A program made the translations under genes and the position numbers. Shown here piece after piece: positions 43,059 to 52,147 of a DNA stretch of 64,000 nt. Under the pieces are notes generated by a model, which did no database searches, was not told where the DNA came from, and saw only the letters and a list, made by a program, of their open reading frames with translations. The DNA comes from Roseomonas sp. Its GTDB lineage: Bacteria > Pseudomonadota > Alphaproteobacteria > Acetobacterales > Acetobacteraceae. The first letter of the stretch is position 1. Each line of letters begins with the position of its first letter. Location: assembly GCA_020249265.1 (NCBI GenBank), contig JADCGA010000019.1, forward strand, positions 1-64,000, read 5' to 3'.

Positions 43059-44084
43059 TTGCCCCAGGCCGAGGCAGTTTTTACGGGTTCTTCGGCGTCG
43101 CGCCGTGGCGCCAAGGCCGGCCATGATGGCCGTTTTTCGGTGGATACGCGCGACCTGCCGCCCCCGATCCGCTTTGATGTTTGGCGCGCCTTTTGGGAAC
43201 CGGTCGTGCATGTCAGCGCGCCGCATGCCGACGCCGAGGGTTTTTGCGGCCAGGCGGAATTCCGCCGTCTTGGTCGGCATGTGCTGCTGAAATGCCATGC
43301 CGATCTGGCGGATTACCGCCGTGCGCGCGGTGAAGGGCTGCGCGATGGGTTGGATCATTGGCTGCTCGCGCTCCGTCTGACTGAAGCGGATAGCCAGCCG
43401 GCAGAATTGCTGCTGGGCGCGCTTTCACGGGGCTTTGGGCTGCGCAAGCTTGGTGGGCATTGGTGCGGCGTGTTGATCCAGCCCGAAAGCCTGCCGCAAC
43501 TCGCCCCGGTTTTCGCGACCGCGCGCCTTGTGCCGCTCAACAGCCCGGCTGCGCGCATGCTGGGCGGCATGCTGCCGCGAATCGCAGCTTCAGCGGATGA
43601 GATCAGTGCGGAAGATGCGCCACGGCTGGAGGCAGCGCTATCTTGCATGCTGACAGCCTGCCTGATGGGGCTGGAAACAGAGCCCGCTTCCACACGCCAA
43701 CAGCTTGAAGCCGCGCGCCGCGCACGCGTGATTGCGCTGGTGGATGCCGCACTTGGCGAGGCTGAGCTTTCGCCTGCCATGCTGGTTCAGCGTTCAGGGA
43801 TTTCGCGTTCAGAACTTTATCGCTGCTTCGCACCAATCGGCGGCATAGCGCGGGTTATTCAGCAGCGCCGGCTGCGCCAAGCCTATCGTGATCTGACGCG
43901 CGCCGATAGCCCAGCTTCCGTCAGCCGCATTGGTGAGGCAGTTGGGTTCTACGACCCTTCCAGCTTCACCCGCGCCTTCCGCCGTGAATTCGGCTGCACA
44001 CCGAGTGAGGTGCTGCTGCGCCGAGAATTGCTCGCGACTGAGGGCGCGTCTGGTTTGGCGGCAGCGCTGCGCAGCAATCATTAG
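43059..44084 (+). CDS. AraC-family transcriptional regulator
   Basis: 341 residues from TTG 43059, preceded by GGAGAG at 8 nt. The N-terminal ~220 residues are an AraC-binding/cupin-like domain (HWLLALRLTEAD, FATARLVPL). The C-terminal ~100 residues hold two helix-turn-helix motifs: GISRSELYRCFAPIGGIARVIQ and SRIGEAVGFYDPSSFTRAFRREFG. A related regulator with the same plan is at 52148-53200. It is convergent with the RND gene, the stop codons overlapping by 4 bp. Confidence 0.85.
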   Translation: MPQAEAVFTGSSASRRGAKAGHDGRFSVDTRDLPPPIRFDVWRAFWEPVVHVSAPHADAEGFCGQAEFRRLGRHVLLKCHADLADYRRARGEGLRDGLDHWLLALRLTEADSQPAELLLGALSRGFGLRKLGGHWCGVLIQPESLPQLAPVFATARLVPLNSPAARMLGGMLPRIAASADEISAEDAPRLEAALSCMLTACLMGLETEPASTRQQLEAARRARVIALVDAALGEAELSPAMLVQRSGISRSELYRCFAPIGGIARVIQQRRLRQAYRDLTRADSPASVSRIGEAVGFYDPSSFTRAFRREFGCTPSEVLLRRELLATEGASGLAAALRSNH

Positions 44085-47000
44085 GCTGTGCGGCTACTCC
44101 GCCTTTCCAAAACAATCACATAAAGCGCCGGCAGCACAATCAGCGTCAGCAAGGTTGCCACCAAAAGCCCACCCATGATGGCGAAGGCCATCGGCCCCCA
44201 AAAGACAGTGGGCGCAATCGGGATCAGCCCCAAAACGGTGGAAAGTGCGGTCAGCATCATCGGCCTCAAGCGCGATGTCGCCGCCGCCACCACAGCATCA
44301 CGCAGGGGCAGGCCGCTTGCTCGGTCTTCCTCGATCTGCACAATCAGGATCACGGCGTTCTTCGCGATCATGCCAAGCAGGGCGAGAATGCCAAGGATGG
44401 CCACAAAGCCAAGCGGTCTTCCAAAGGCCAGCAGCGCCGCCACCACACCAATCAGCCCAAGCGGCAGGATCGCCACCACCAGCCCAAGCCGCGCGAAGCT
44501 TTGCAATTGGAACATCAGCACTGTCAGCATCACAACGATCATGATGGGCACCACCGCCAAGACCGAAGCGCGGCTTTTCTCGCTCTCTTCCGCAATACCG
44601 CCCACTTCGATGCTGTAGCCCACGGGCAGCTTTGCTTGCAGTTCCGCAATACGCGGCGCCAATTCAGTCACTACCGCTTCCGGCAATACGCCCGGGCGCA
44701 CATCGGCCTGCACGGTCAACGCCAGAACGCGGTCACGGCGCCAGACCAGCGGATATTCCTGCCCATAGGAAATGGTCGCGAATTGCCCAAGCGCCACCGA
44801 ACGGCCACCCGGGATCGGCACCTGCATGGTTTGCAGCGTATCGAGTGAGAGTCTTTCGCTCGCGGTCGCGCGCGCCAGCACATTCACCAGATAGATATCA
44901 TCGCGAATTTGCGTAATGACACTGCCGGTGATCACCGAATTGAGCGTCGCGGCAATCGCGGCGGATGAAAGCCCAAGCTGGCGGGCCTGATCCTGATCCA
45001 CTTCAATGCGCAATTGCCGCGATGGTTCAATCCAGTCGAAGCTTGGGCTGCGCGCCCCGCCGCTGGTCGCCACCACTTGCGCCAATTCCTTGGCAATGCC
45101 GCGGATGCCTTCAATCTCCGGCCCCAGCACGCGGTACTGCACGGGCCAGCCTACGGGCGGGCCAAGTTCAAGCGGCGCCACGCGCGATATGGCGGCAGGG
45201 AATTCTTCCGCCAGCAGCGCTTCAAGGCGCGGTTGCAGGCGCTTGCGCGCGTCCAAATCCTTCGCCACCACCACGGCCTGGGCGAAAAACGGATTGGGCA
45301 ATTGCACATTAAGCGGCAGATAGAAGCGGATGGCGCCGCGCCCGACATAGCTGCTCCAATGCGCAACATCCGGGTCCTTGGCGAGGGCCGCATCCAGCCT
45401 TTCCATCGCGGTTTCGGCGGCGTGAATGGAAGCATTCTGTGGCAGGGTCAGATCCACCACCAATTCGGGCCGATCCGAAGACGGGAAGAATTGCTGCGGC
45501 ACAAAGCGCAAGGCGAAAAGCGCGATGACAAAGGCCGCCACGGCAGCGGCAATCGTGATCCAACGGAAGCGGATGGCGATGCGCAGAAACCCCGCATAGC
45601 CCTGCAGGATGCGCCCCGGCGCCGGCGCTTGCCCCGCATTGGCGCCTTTTGGTGCCTTCAGGATCGCCATGCCGAGCAAGGGTGCGAAGATTACCGCGAC
45701 AAGCCAGGAAACCACCAGCGCTATGCCCACCACCGCAAAGATGGAAAAAGTGTATTCGCCGGCGGAACTCGCGGCGAAGCCAATCGGCAAAAAGCCCGCA
45801 ATGGTCACCAGCGTGCCAGTCAGCATGGGCGCGGCGAGGGTGCGATAGGCGAAGGTTGCCGCCTGATCCTTGCGATCGCCAAGGGAAAGCCGCCGGATCA
45901 TGGCGTCAATCGTCGTCATCGCATCGTCAACCAGCAAGGTCAGCGCGATAATCAGCGCGCCGAGCGAAATGCGCTGCAAATCAATCCCGGCCAGCATCAT
46001 GAGCGGAAAAACAATGGCAAGCGTGAGCGGGATGGAAAGTGCCACCACCGCGCCAGCGCGCACACCGAGCGCCACAAAACTGACGCCCATGATGATCAGA
46101 ATGGCCTGCCACAGGCTTTCGGTGAAATCGCCAATGGCGCTATCCACGGTTTCCGCCTGATCGGCCACCAGGAAGGGTTCGATCCCGATCGGCAGATCAC
46201 GCTCAATCTTGCGCATTTCGCGCCGCAGATTGTCACCCAGCGCCAGAATATCGCCGCCCTCGCGCATCGCGACCGCAAGGCCAATGGCAGGGCGGCCATT
46301 CACGCGAAACATCGGCTGCGGCGGATCGGTAAAGCCGCGGCGGATTTCAGCAATATCGGTCAGCCGCACCAGCCGATCACCAGCCAGGAAGGAAACGCCG
46401 GCCAGATCAGCCTCATTCTGAAAGGCGCCAGAAACCCTCAGCGACAATCGCTCAAGCCCAGTTTGCACCACGCCGGCGGGGCGCACGGCGTTTTGCGCCT
46501 GAAGTGCGGCGATCAGCGCGGGGTAATTCAGCCCAAGCCCGGCCAATCTTTCCAAGGAAAACTCAATAAAAACCACCTCATCCTGCGCGCCCAGGATTTC
46601 GATTTTCGTGACATCGGGCACGCGCAGCAGGCGTGATCGCACCGCTTCCACCTGGTCACGCAATTCCCGATGCCCAAAGCCATCGGCGGTGAAGCCGAAG
46701 ATGATGCCGAAAGTATCGCCGAAATCATCATTGAAGCCGGGGCCAATCACGCCCTGCGGCAAGGTATGGCGCATATCGCCCACACGCTTGCGCACCTCAT
46801 ACCACATGTCGGGCACCACCTTGGGCGGGGTCGCGCCTTTCAAATCAAGGAAAATCGTGGTCTGCCCGGCGATGGTATAGCTGCGCAGCCGGTCAAGATT
46901 GGGCGTTTCCTGGAGCGTGCGTTCCAGCCGCTCGGTCACTTGCAGCAGGGTTTCCTCAATGGTCGCGCCGGGCCAGGCGGCCTGCACCACCATGGTGCGG

Positions 47001-47134
47001 AAGGTAAAGGCCGGGTCTTCATTACGGCCGAGGCGCAGAAACACCAGCGCGCCGGCAATCACCGCGACCAGCATGAAATAGACAACAAGCTGCGGCCGCT
47101 TGATGGACCATTCGGAAAGATTGGGGCCGATCAC
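44081..47134 (-). CDS. RND-family efflux permease (AcrB/HAE1-like)
   Basis: 1017 residues, twelve transmembrane helices with two large periplasmic loops. It starts MIGPNLSEWSIKRPQLV, typical of this family. The proton-relay region in TM4 is SLGALIIALTLLVDDAMTTID with its Asp pair, and LGLIPIAPTVFWGPMAFAIMGGLLVAT lies near the C-terminus. It would export hydrophobic compounds with the adaptor encoded just upstream (ATGA overlap). An outer-membrane channel gene (TolC-like) is not in the window. Confidence 0.92.
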   Translation of the reverse strand: MIGPNLSEWSIKRPQLVVYFMLVAVIAGALVFLRLGRNEDPAFTFRTMVVQAAWPGATIEETLLQVTERLERTLQETPNLDRLRSYTIAGQTTIFLDLKGATPPKVVPDMWYEVRKRVGDMRHTLPQGVIGPGFNDDFGDTFGIIFGFTADGFGHRELRDQVEAVRSRLLRVPDVTKIEILGAQDEVVFIEFSLERLAGLGLNYPALIAALQAQNAVRPAGVVQTGLERLSLRVSGAFQNEADLAGVSFLAGDRLVRLTDIAEIRRGFTDPPQPMFRVNGRPAIGLAVAMREGGDILALGDNLRREMRKIERDLPIGIEPFLVADQAETVDSAIGDFTESLWQAILIIMGVSFVALGVRAGAVVALSIPLTLAIVFPLMMLAGIDLQRISLGALIIALTLLVDDAMTTIDAMIRRLSLGDRKDQAATFAYRTLAAPMLTGTLVTIAGFLPIGFAASSAGEYTFSIFAVVGIALVVSWLVAVIFAPLLGMAILKAPKGANAGQAPAPGRILQGYAGFLRIAIRFRWITIAAAVAAFVIALFALRFVPQQFFPSSDRPELVVDLTLPQNASIHAAETAMERLDAALAKDPDVAHWSSYVGRGAIRFYLPLNVQLPNPFFAQAVVVAKDLDARKRLQPRLEALLAEEFPAAISRVAPLELGPPVGWPVQYRVLGPEIEGIRGIAKELAQVVATSGGARSPSFDWIEPSRQLRIEVDQDQARQLGLSSAAIAATLNSVITGSVITQIRDDIYLVNVLARATASERLSLDTLQTMQVPIPGGRSVALGQFATISYGQEYPLVWRRDRVLALTVQADVRPGVLPEAVVTELAPRIAELQAKLPVGYSIEVGGIAEESEKSRASVLAVVPIMIVVMLTVLMFQLQSFARLGLVVAILPLGLIGVVAALLAFGRPLGFVAILGILALLGMIAKNAVILIVQIEEDRASGLPLRDAVVAAATSRLRPMMLTALSTVLGLIPIAPTVFWGPMAFAIMGGLLVATLLTLIVLPALYVIVLERRSSRTA

Positions 47135-48216
47135 TGCGCGGCTTCCAGCAGGCGCACCTTCTGGCCGGGGCGCAGCGCCTGCACACCCGCGGTCACCACC
47201 ACATCCCCGCGCGTGAGGCCGGAACTGACAACAACCCGCGCCGGATCATGGCGCAGCACCTCAACGGGTCTGAGGGCGACGCTTCGCGATGCCGGGTCCA
47301 CCACCCAAACCGCCGGGCTTGCGCCCTGGCGCGTCAGCGCACTCGCCGGGAGGGTGTAGCCGCCACCGCTGGTCACCTCCATCCGTCCGGTCACGGTTGA
47401 CCCAAGCCTGAGGGCGGGCGGCGGATTATTCAGGCCAATGCGCACGCGAAACGTGCCGGTGACGGGATCGGCGCTGGGCGAAACTTCCCGCACCCGCCCT
47501 TGAGCACTGACGCTCGGGTCAAGCGTCAGCGCCACGCTCACCACCACGCCGGGCGGCGCCTGATCCTTGACCAGGGGCGGCACATCAAACACGCCATCCA
47601 GCCCTTCCTGGCGCGCAAGGCGCACAATCATGCGGCCAGGGGCAACCACTTCGCCGGGTTCCGCCCCGCGCGCGGTCACGGTGCCGGGCGCATCCGCCAT
47701 CAGCACGGTATAGCCCAGGCGGTTTTGCGCGATATTCATCTGGGCTTCAGCGGAATCCACCGCGCTGGTCGCGGTTTGCAATTGCTGCGCCGCCTGATCA
47801 TAGCGCTGGCGCGTGCCAAACCCGGTGCGCAGCAATTCGCGCGCGCGGTGGTAATTCGCATGGGTTTCCACCAATTGCGCTTCTGCCGCCAGCAGGGCGG
47901 CACGCGCTGCGCGCAGGCTGTTTTCCTCGGTGGTTGGGTCAAGCCGCGCGATAACCTGCCCGGCCTCTACCCGATCCCCCACATTGACCAGGCGTTCCAC
48001 CATGCGGCCATCAATGCGAAAGCCAAGATTGACTTCGGTTTGCGCCTGGATCGTGCCCGTCAGGGTGACGATGCTGCTCTCGGCCCGTTCAGCCACGCTC
48101 ACCACGCGCACCGGGCGCGGATCGGCGGCCGGCTGTGGGGGCGCCTGATCGCAAGCGGTTAGCGCCAAGCCCAGGACCAGGCATGGCAGCCCATAGGCGC
48201 CCGGAAAACTCCGCAT
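47131..48216 (-). CDS. RND efflux periplasmic adaptor (MFP), lipoprotein
   Basis: 361 residues. GGAAGGA six nt before the ATG sets this start. The signal ends in LTAC (Cys22 of MRSFPGAYG), so it is lipidated. Barrel-sandwich hybrid and hairpin domains follow: LGFRIDGRMVERLVNVGDRVEAGQVIARLDP, a coiled-coil hairpin (about 90-175), then the return VLMADAPGTVTARGAEPGEVVAPG. It links the inner-membrane pump to the outer-membrane channel. It is transcribed after the alpha/beta hydrolase gene (35 bp) and before the pump. Confidence 0.9.
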   Translation of the reverse strand: MRSFPGAYGLPCLVLGLALTACDQAPPQPAADPRPVRVVSVAERAESSIVTLTGTIQAQTEVNLGFRIDGRMVERLVNVGDRVEAGQVIARLDPTTEENSLRAARAALLAAEAQLVETHANYHRARELLRTGFGTRQRYDQAAQQLQTATSAVDSAEAQMNIAQNRLGYTVLMADAPGTVTARGAEPGEVVAPGRMIVRLARQEGLDGVFDVPPLVKDQAPPGVVVSVALTLDPSVSAQGRVREVSPSADPVTGTFRVRIGLNNPPPALRLGSTVTGRMEVTSGGGYTLPASALTRQGASPAVWVVDPASRSVALRPVEVLRHDPARVVVSSGLTRGDVVVTAGVQALRPGQKVRLLEAAQ

Positions 48217-48251
48217 GCTCGATCCTTCCAGTTTCATGAAGCGGCGCATGA

Positions 48252-49763
48252 TTAACGCCTGGGGGGCGCAGCCGTATCGGCGGCGCGTCCCGTTGTTGCG
48301 CTGGGCGTCCCGGCTGAGCTTGGCATGATCCCCTCCATCCTCTCTCGCATGTATGGGAAAAACGGATTTGATGAAATGCGCAATAGGGCATCCAGGCTCA
48401 TGACCAAAACGCCATTTTCCCCGCGTGGCGCGATGGTGCCAAGCCGGACGCCGAATTGATCCTGGGCCGCCGGCGCCAGACCATAAAGCCCATCTTCCAC
48501 CGGGAAGGGCAAGGCCACATGCGACAGCGAAAACAGCCCCGCCGGCCAGGCAAGGCCCAGCGCCCGGACCGCCTGAGAGGTTTCGCCCGCTTTGGTGCTG
48601 CGCGCTTCCACCGCCAGACTATCTGGCGCGGCATTGGTCAGGATCGTCAGGCCAAAGCCGCGCGGCGCGGGCGGCATGGCGGTGAGTGCCGCATCCGCAC
48701 CGGGGTTCAGCATGGGGCCCAGCCGTGCTTCGCGATTGAGGTCGAACAGCACAAGCTCACTGCGGCCCGCCGGCAGCTGCGCATGCAGCGAACTGATGAC
48801 CGCACGGGTGCTCACGGTGGAATCCGCGACCGATTGGAAGGTCAGGATCGGCGGCAGGCGTTGCAGCCGCCCCGCATCGGTCACGCGGCGGAGCCGGGCT
48901 TGCACTTCGGCGGTCAATTGATGGGATTGCCGCGCGGCATTCACCGGGAAGGAATTGAATTTGAAGGGGTTGAATTCCGGCAGCACGGAAAGCCAGGCCG
49001 CGCCCGCAAAGGCCGGCAGCAGCGCGGGCAGGCCAGCCAGCCCGGCGAAACGGGCAAAAGGTGTCACGCCCACCATGGGGGAGATCAGCACAAGCTGATC
49101 CGGCAAGGCCGCGTTGCCCGCTTCCGCTTCTTCCAGCGCATGGCGCAGCACCAGCGCACCACCATTGGAATAGCCCACCAGATGCAAGGGCAGGCCGGGC
49201 GCATGGCGGCGCGCTTCGCGGACGGCCAGGCGCGTGGCCGCTGCCCAATCCGGCCAGGTGGCATCGGCAAGCCCCGCCGGCACCGTGCCATGGCCCGGCA
49301 TGCGCGGTGCCACGGCCAGAAAACCCGCTTCGGCGTAAAGCTGCGCCACATGGCGCATGTTGAAGGGCGCATCGGTCAGGCCATGCACCAGCACCACGGC
49401 GCCCCGCAACGGGCCTTGCGGTTCAAGAATGAAGGACCTGTTCCAATCCTTGGCGAAGCGAGCGGGGTTGAGCGGGCTTGCCGGATCATACCGATTACCG
49501 GGACCGCGATCTTCCTCCGGCAACCGTTCCATGATTTTCTGCCGAACGAAATCAAAGGCGCGCGCCTCGGCGGCCATGAAGGCCCGCCAATCCGTGGCAT
49601 CCAGCCCCGCCGCATCCAATTCGGGCGGCACCTTGGTATGCCAGGGGCGCAAATCAGGGCCGTGATAGACATCCCAGGCGCGGAGCGCGATACCTATGGA
49701 GAGCAGGACCGCCACCAGAATCAGTGCCTGCTTGCCGAAGCCCTTCGCCCAACGCATCAGCAT
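48252..49763 (-). CDS. Membrane-anchored alpha/beta hydrolase
   Basis: 503 residues. An N-terminal transmembrane anchor (about 8-27) is followed by an alpha/beta-hydrolase domain. Landmarks: VVLVHGLTDAPFNMR (oxyanion), GHGTVPAGL, nucleophile elbow LVGYSNGGALVL (Ser), and downstream FQSVADSTVSTRAVIS (Asp region). GGAGG precedes the ATG by 6 nt. The C-terminal ~150 residues have no family I can name. The gene is first in the minus-strand unit hydrolase-MFP-RND, so it may process a compound that is pumped or a lipid of the envelope. Confidence 0.8.
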   Translation of the reverse strand: MLMRWAKGFGKQALILVAVLLSIGIALRAWDVYHGPDLRPWHTKVPPELDAAGLDATDWRAFMAAEARAFDFVRQKIMERLPEEDRGPGNRYDPASPLNPARFAKDWNRSFILEPQGPLRGAVVLVHGLTDAPFNMRHVAQLYAEAGFLAVAPRMPGHGTVPAGLADATWPDWAAATRLAVREARRHAPGLPLHLVGYSNGGALVLRHALEEAEAGNAALPDQLVLISPMVGVTPFARFAGLAGLPALLPAFAGAAWLSVLPEFNPFKFNSFPVNAARQSHQLTAEVQARLRRVTDAGRLQRLPPILTFQSVADSTVSTRAVISSLHAQLPAGRSELVLFDLNREARLGPMLNPGADAALTAMPPAPRGFGLTILTNAAPDSLAVEARSTKAGETSQAVRALGLAWPAGLFSLSHVALPFPVEDGLYGLAPAAQDQFGVRLGTIAPRGENGVLVMSLDALLRISSNPFFPYMRERMEGIMPSSAGTPSATTGRAADTAAPPRR

Positions 49764-49786
49764 ACGGCACCTCCGAAAGAGAGAAC

Positions 49787-50815
49787 ATGAGCGTCCTGCC
49801 CCGCCCCCTGATTGTTTTGCTCTCGCTTACCTGCGTGGTCATATTGGCCGCAGGGCTTTCGGCGGCGCAAGCCGTGATCGCGCCGGTGGTCTTTGCCTTG
49901 TTCGCCATTGCGCTGGTCTGGCCGCTGCAAGGCGCTTTGCAAAAGCGCATCCCCGCAGTGGCGGCGCTGCTGGTGACCATGCTGGTGACGCTGGTGACGC
50001 TGCTTGGCCTGGCGCTGCTCGTCGCCTGGGCCTTTGGGCGCGTTGGTTCGCATGTTGTGGCGAATGCGGCGCAAATCCAGGCGTTCTACACAGCGCAGCT
50101 TGCCTGGGCAGAGGCGCGCGGCATTGATGTGGCAGGCTCCATCGCCGCGCAATTCGATGCGCGCTGGCTGGTGCGCCTGGCGCAGGGCGTGCTGGCGCAG
50201 CTGCGCGGCACGCTGAGTTTCATTCTGCTGACGCTGGTGTTTGTGCTGCTCGGCCTTTTGGAGGTTGGCGCGGTCAGATCGCAAATGCTGTTTTTCAGGC
50301 ACACTACGCCCACGGCGCTGCTGCGCGCGGCAGAGCGAATCGGGGCGAAGCTGCGCGCCTATATGCTGGTGCGCACGCTGGTTTCGGTGGCGACCGGCCT
50401 GGTGGTTTGGGCCTTTGCCACCATCATGGGGCTGGAACTTGCCGCCGAATGGGGGGCGATTGCGCTGGTGCTGAATTACATCCCCTTCCTGGGGCCGCTG
50501 GTGGCAACGCTTTTCCCAACACTGTTCGCCGCTTTGCAATTCGGCTCCTGGGGGTCGGCACTGATGGTCTTTGCGGGTTTGCAGGTGATGCAATTCCTGG
50601 GCGGCAGCTATATCGAACCGCGGCTGGCGGGGCGGAACCTCGCGGTTTCGCCCTTCCTTGTGCTGGTTTCGGTCTTTATCGGCGGCTTCCTTTGGGGGGT
50701 GCCGGGCGCCTTCATTGGCCCGCCGGCGCTGATTGCCATGCTGACGCTTTTCGAGGAGTTTCCAACCGCACGGCCCTTTGCGTCCCTGCTTTCCGGGCAG
50801 GAAGCGCGGGAATAG
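49787..50815 (+). CDS. AI-2E/PerM-family permease (second paralogue)
   Basis: 342 residues, eight membrane segments. C-terminal family blocks: GAIALVLNYIPFLGPLVATLFPTL, MQFLGGSYIEPRLAGRNLAVSPFLVLVSV, and WGVPGAFIGPPALIAM. The central helical domain is about 80-170. GAGAG precedes the ATG. It is divergent from the alpha/beta hydrolase with only 23 bp between the starts, so the two must share overlapping promoters. The stop is convergent to a patatin gene (4 bp apart). Confidence 0.82.
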   Translation: MSVLPRPLIVLLSLTCVVILAAGLSAAQAVIAPVVFALFAIALVWPLQGALQKRIPAVAALLVTMLVTLVTLLGLALLVAWAFGRVGSHVVANAAQIQAFYTAQLAWAEARGIDVAGSIAAQFDARWLVRLAQGVLAQLRGTLSFILLTLVFVLLGLLEVGAVRSQMLFFRHTTPTALLRAAERIGAKLRAYMLVRTLVSVATGLVVWAFATIMGLELAAEWGAIALVLNYIPFLGPLVATLFPTLFAALQFGSWGSALMVFAGLQVMQFLGGSYIEPRLAGRNLAVSPFLVLVSVFIGGFLWGVPGAFIGPPALIAMLTLFEEFPTARPFASLLSGQEARE

Positions 50816-50819
50816 GCGT

Positions 50820-51842
50820 TCAGATACCGGCAAGCAGCGCATCCAGATCAAGCGAAGACCGCTTGCCAAGCGCCGCGCCATGATCGCGCAGGAAAGCGTC
50901 ACCCGCCTGCCGCCCGGCATCGCGCAACCATTCCAGAAAGGCCCATTCGGCATTGAGCTTTGAGGAATAGCCAAGTTCCACCATCACATCATTGCGCACC
51001 ATATGAAGCCGCATGCGCGCCCAGGCCGCGCCTTCGCTATCGCCCGGATCGGCCACCTTGCGGAGCAACGCCATCATCTTGAGTTCCTTGAGCGCCACTG
51101 CGTTGAAGGAGATTTCATTGACACGATCAAGGATATCACGCGCGCTGCGCGGCATGCCGGGGCGGTCAATCGGGTTGATCGGGATTAGGATGGTGTCATC
51201 CGATTCCAATTCCGTGACCAGGGGCACCAGGGTTGGATTGCCGGCAAAGCCGCCATCCCAATAGGCTTCGCCTTCAATTTCCACCGCCTGGAAAAGCTGC
51301 GGCAGGCAGGCAGAAGCCAGCAGCGCTTCCACCCCCAGATCGGCATTGCGGAACACCCGCGCGCGGCCCGTGCGCACATTGGTTGCTGTCACAAACACCT
51401 TGATCGGCCCGGTGCGGAGTGCCGCGAAATCCAGGCAATCCGCCAGCACATCCGCCAGCGGATTGCCACCGACTGAGGGCACATCATAGGGCGAGACCAT
51501 GCGCGCCATCAGGTCCATCATCAAAAACGCCGGCGAGTTATCGAGCGTCCAGCGCCCAAGCATGATATCCACCGGGCCGCGCTGAAACGGGCTGAAGCGC
51601 GCTGCCTTGGAGACCTTGCGCCAGAAGCCTTCAAGCGCCTGACGCGCACCATCCCGCCCATCGCGCGCATAACCGCAGGCCATGATGGCGGCATTCATGG
51701 CGCCGGCTGAGGTGCCGGAAATACCCTCAATCTCCAGCCAGGGTTCTTCCAAAAGCCGATCGAGCACCCCCCAAGTAAAGGCGCCATGCGCGCCACCACC
51801 TTGCAGGGCCAAATCCACATTGACATTTGCGCGCCGGTTCAT
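50820..51842 (-). CDS. Patatin-like phospholipase family protein
   Basis: 340 residues, no signal peptide evident. The motifs are LQGGGAHGAFTWGV (oxyanion GGGxxG), EGISGTSAGAMNAA (GxSxG, Ser), and YWDGGFAGNP (catalytic Asp). It resembles the cytoplasmic RssA/YchK-type patatins. The C-terminal ~60 residues are rich in charged helices. GGGG a few nt before the ATG is the ribosome-binding site. It is divergent from an AraC-type regulator that could control it. Confidence 0.88.
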   Translation of the reverse strand: MNRRANVNVDLALQGGGAHGAFTWGVLDRLLEEPWLEIEGISGTSAGAMNAAIMACGYARDGRDGARQALEGFWRKVSKAARFSPFQRGPVDIMLGRWTLDNSPAFLMMDLMARMVSPYDVPSVGGNPLADVLADCLDFAALRTGPIKVFVTATNVRTGRARVFRNADLGVEALLASACLPQLFQAVEIEGEAYWDGGFAGNPTLVPLVTELESDDTILIPINPIDRPGMPRSARDILDRVNEISFNAVALKELKMMALLRKVADPGDSEGAAWARMRLHMVRNDVMVELGYSSKLNAEWAFLEWLRDAGRQAGDAFLRDHGAALGKRSSLDLDALLAGI

Positions 51843-52147
51843 GTCGGGTCCCCTTTCGGATTGGACGGAAAAGACAATCCCTGAGAGGGGGGTGCGCCAA
51901 TCCCGCGCCCCTTTCAGCCCATGCCATGCTGCGCCGCAATAGATAAATCCTGGCAGACATAGGCCCGGCGTCCCATCACTTTACACAGCCTAGCGTTGGC
52001 GTGCCGTGGAGATGGCCAAAAGTTAAAAAATTCTTGGCTTTCCTGTGCGTTTTCTGTAGTTATCGCAACAACTGCCCAAAAGCAGGCTGAGGGTTTTAAT
52101 AAATGTACGAGGGTGGCGTTTATCAGACGGTACGGTCGGAAGGGGCC
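51843..52147. other. Divergent regulatory region, patatin / AraC-type regulator
   Basis: 305 bp. The stretch 52018-52110 is AT-rich (TTAAAAAATTC, TTTTAATAAATG) in an otherwise GC-rich genome and is probably the promoter of the regulator, with TTGGCT and TGTAGT about 17 bp apart as weak candidates. No coding signal on either strand was seen beyond an upstream in-frame ATG at 52103. Confidence 0.45.

Noticed and set aside
45014-46636. 540-codon plus-strand open frame inside the RND gene
   Set aside because: Antisense to the efflux permease with no domain signs.
48456-49790. 444-codon plus-strand open frame over the alpha/beta hydrolase
   Set aside because: Antisense shadow; the hydrolase on the minus strand has a catalytic motif and a good ribosome-binding site.
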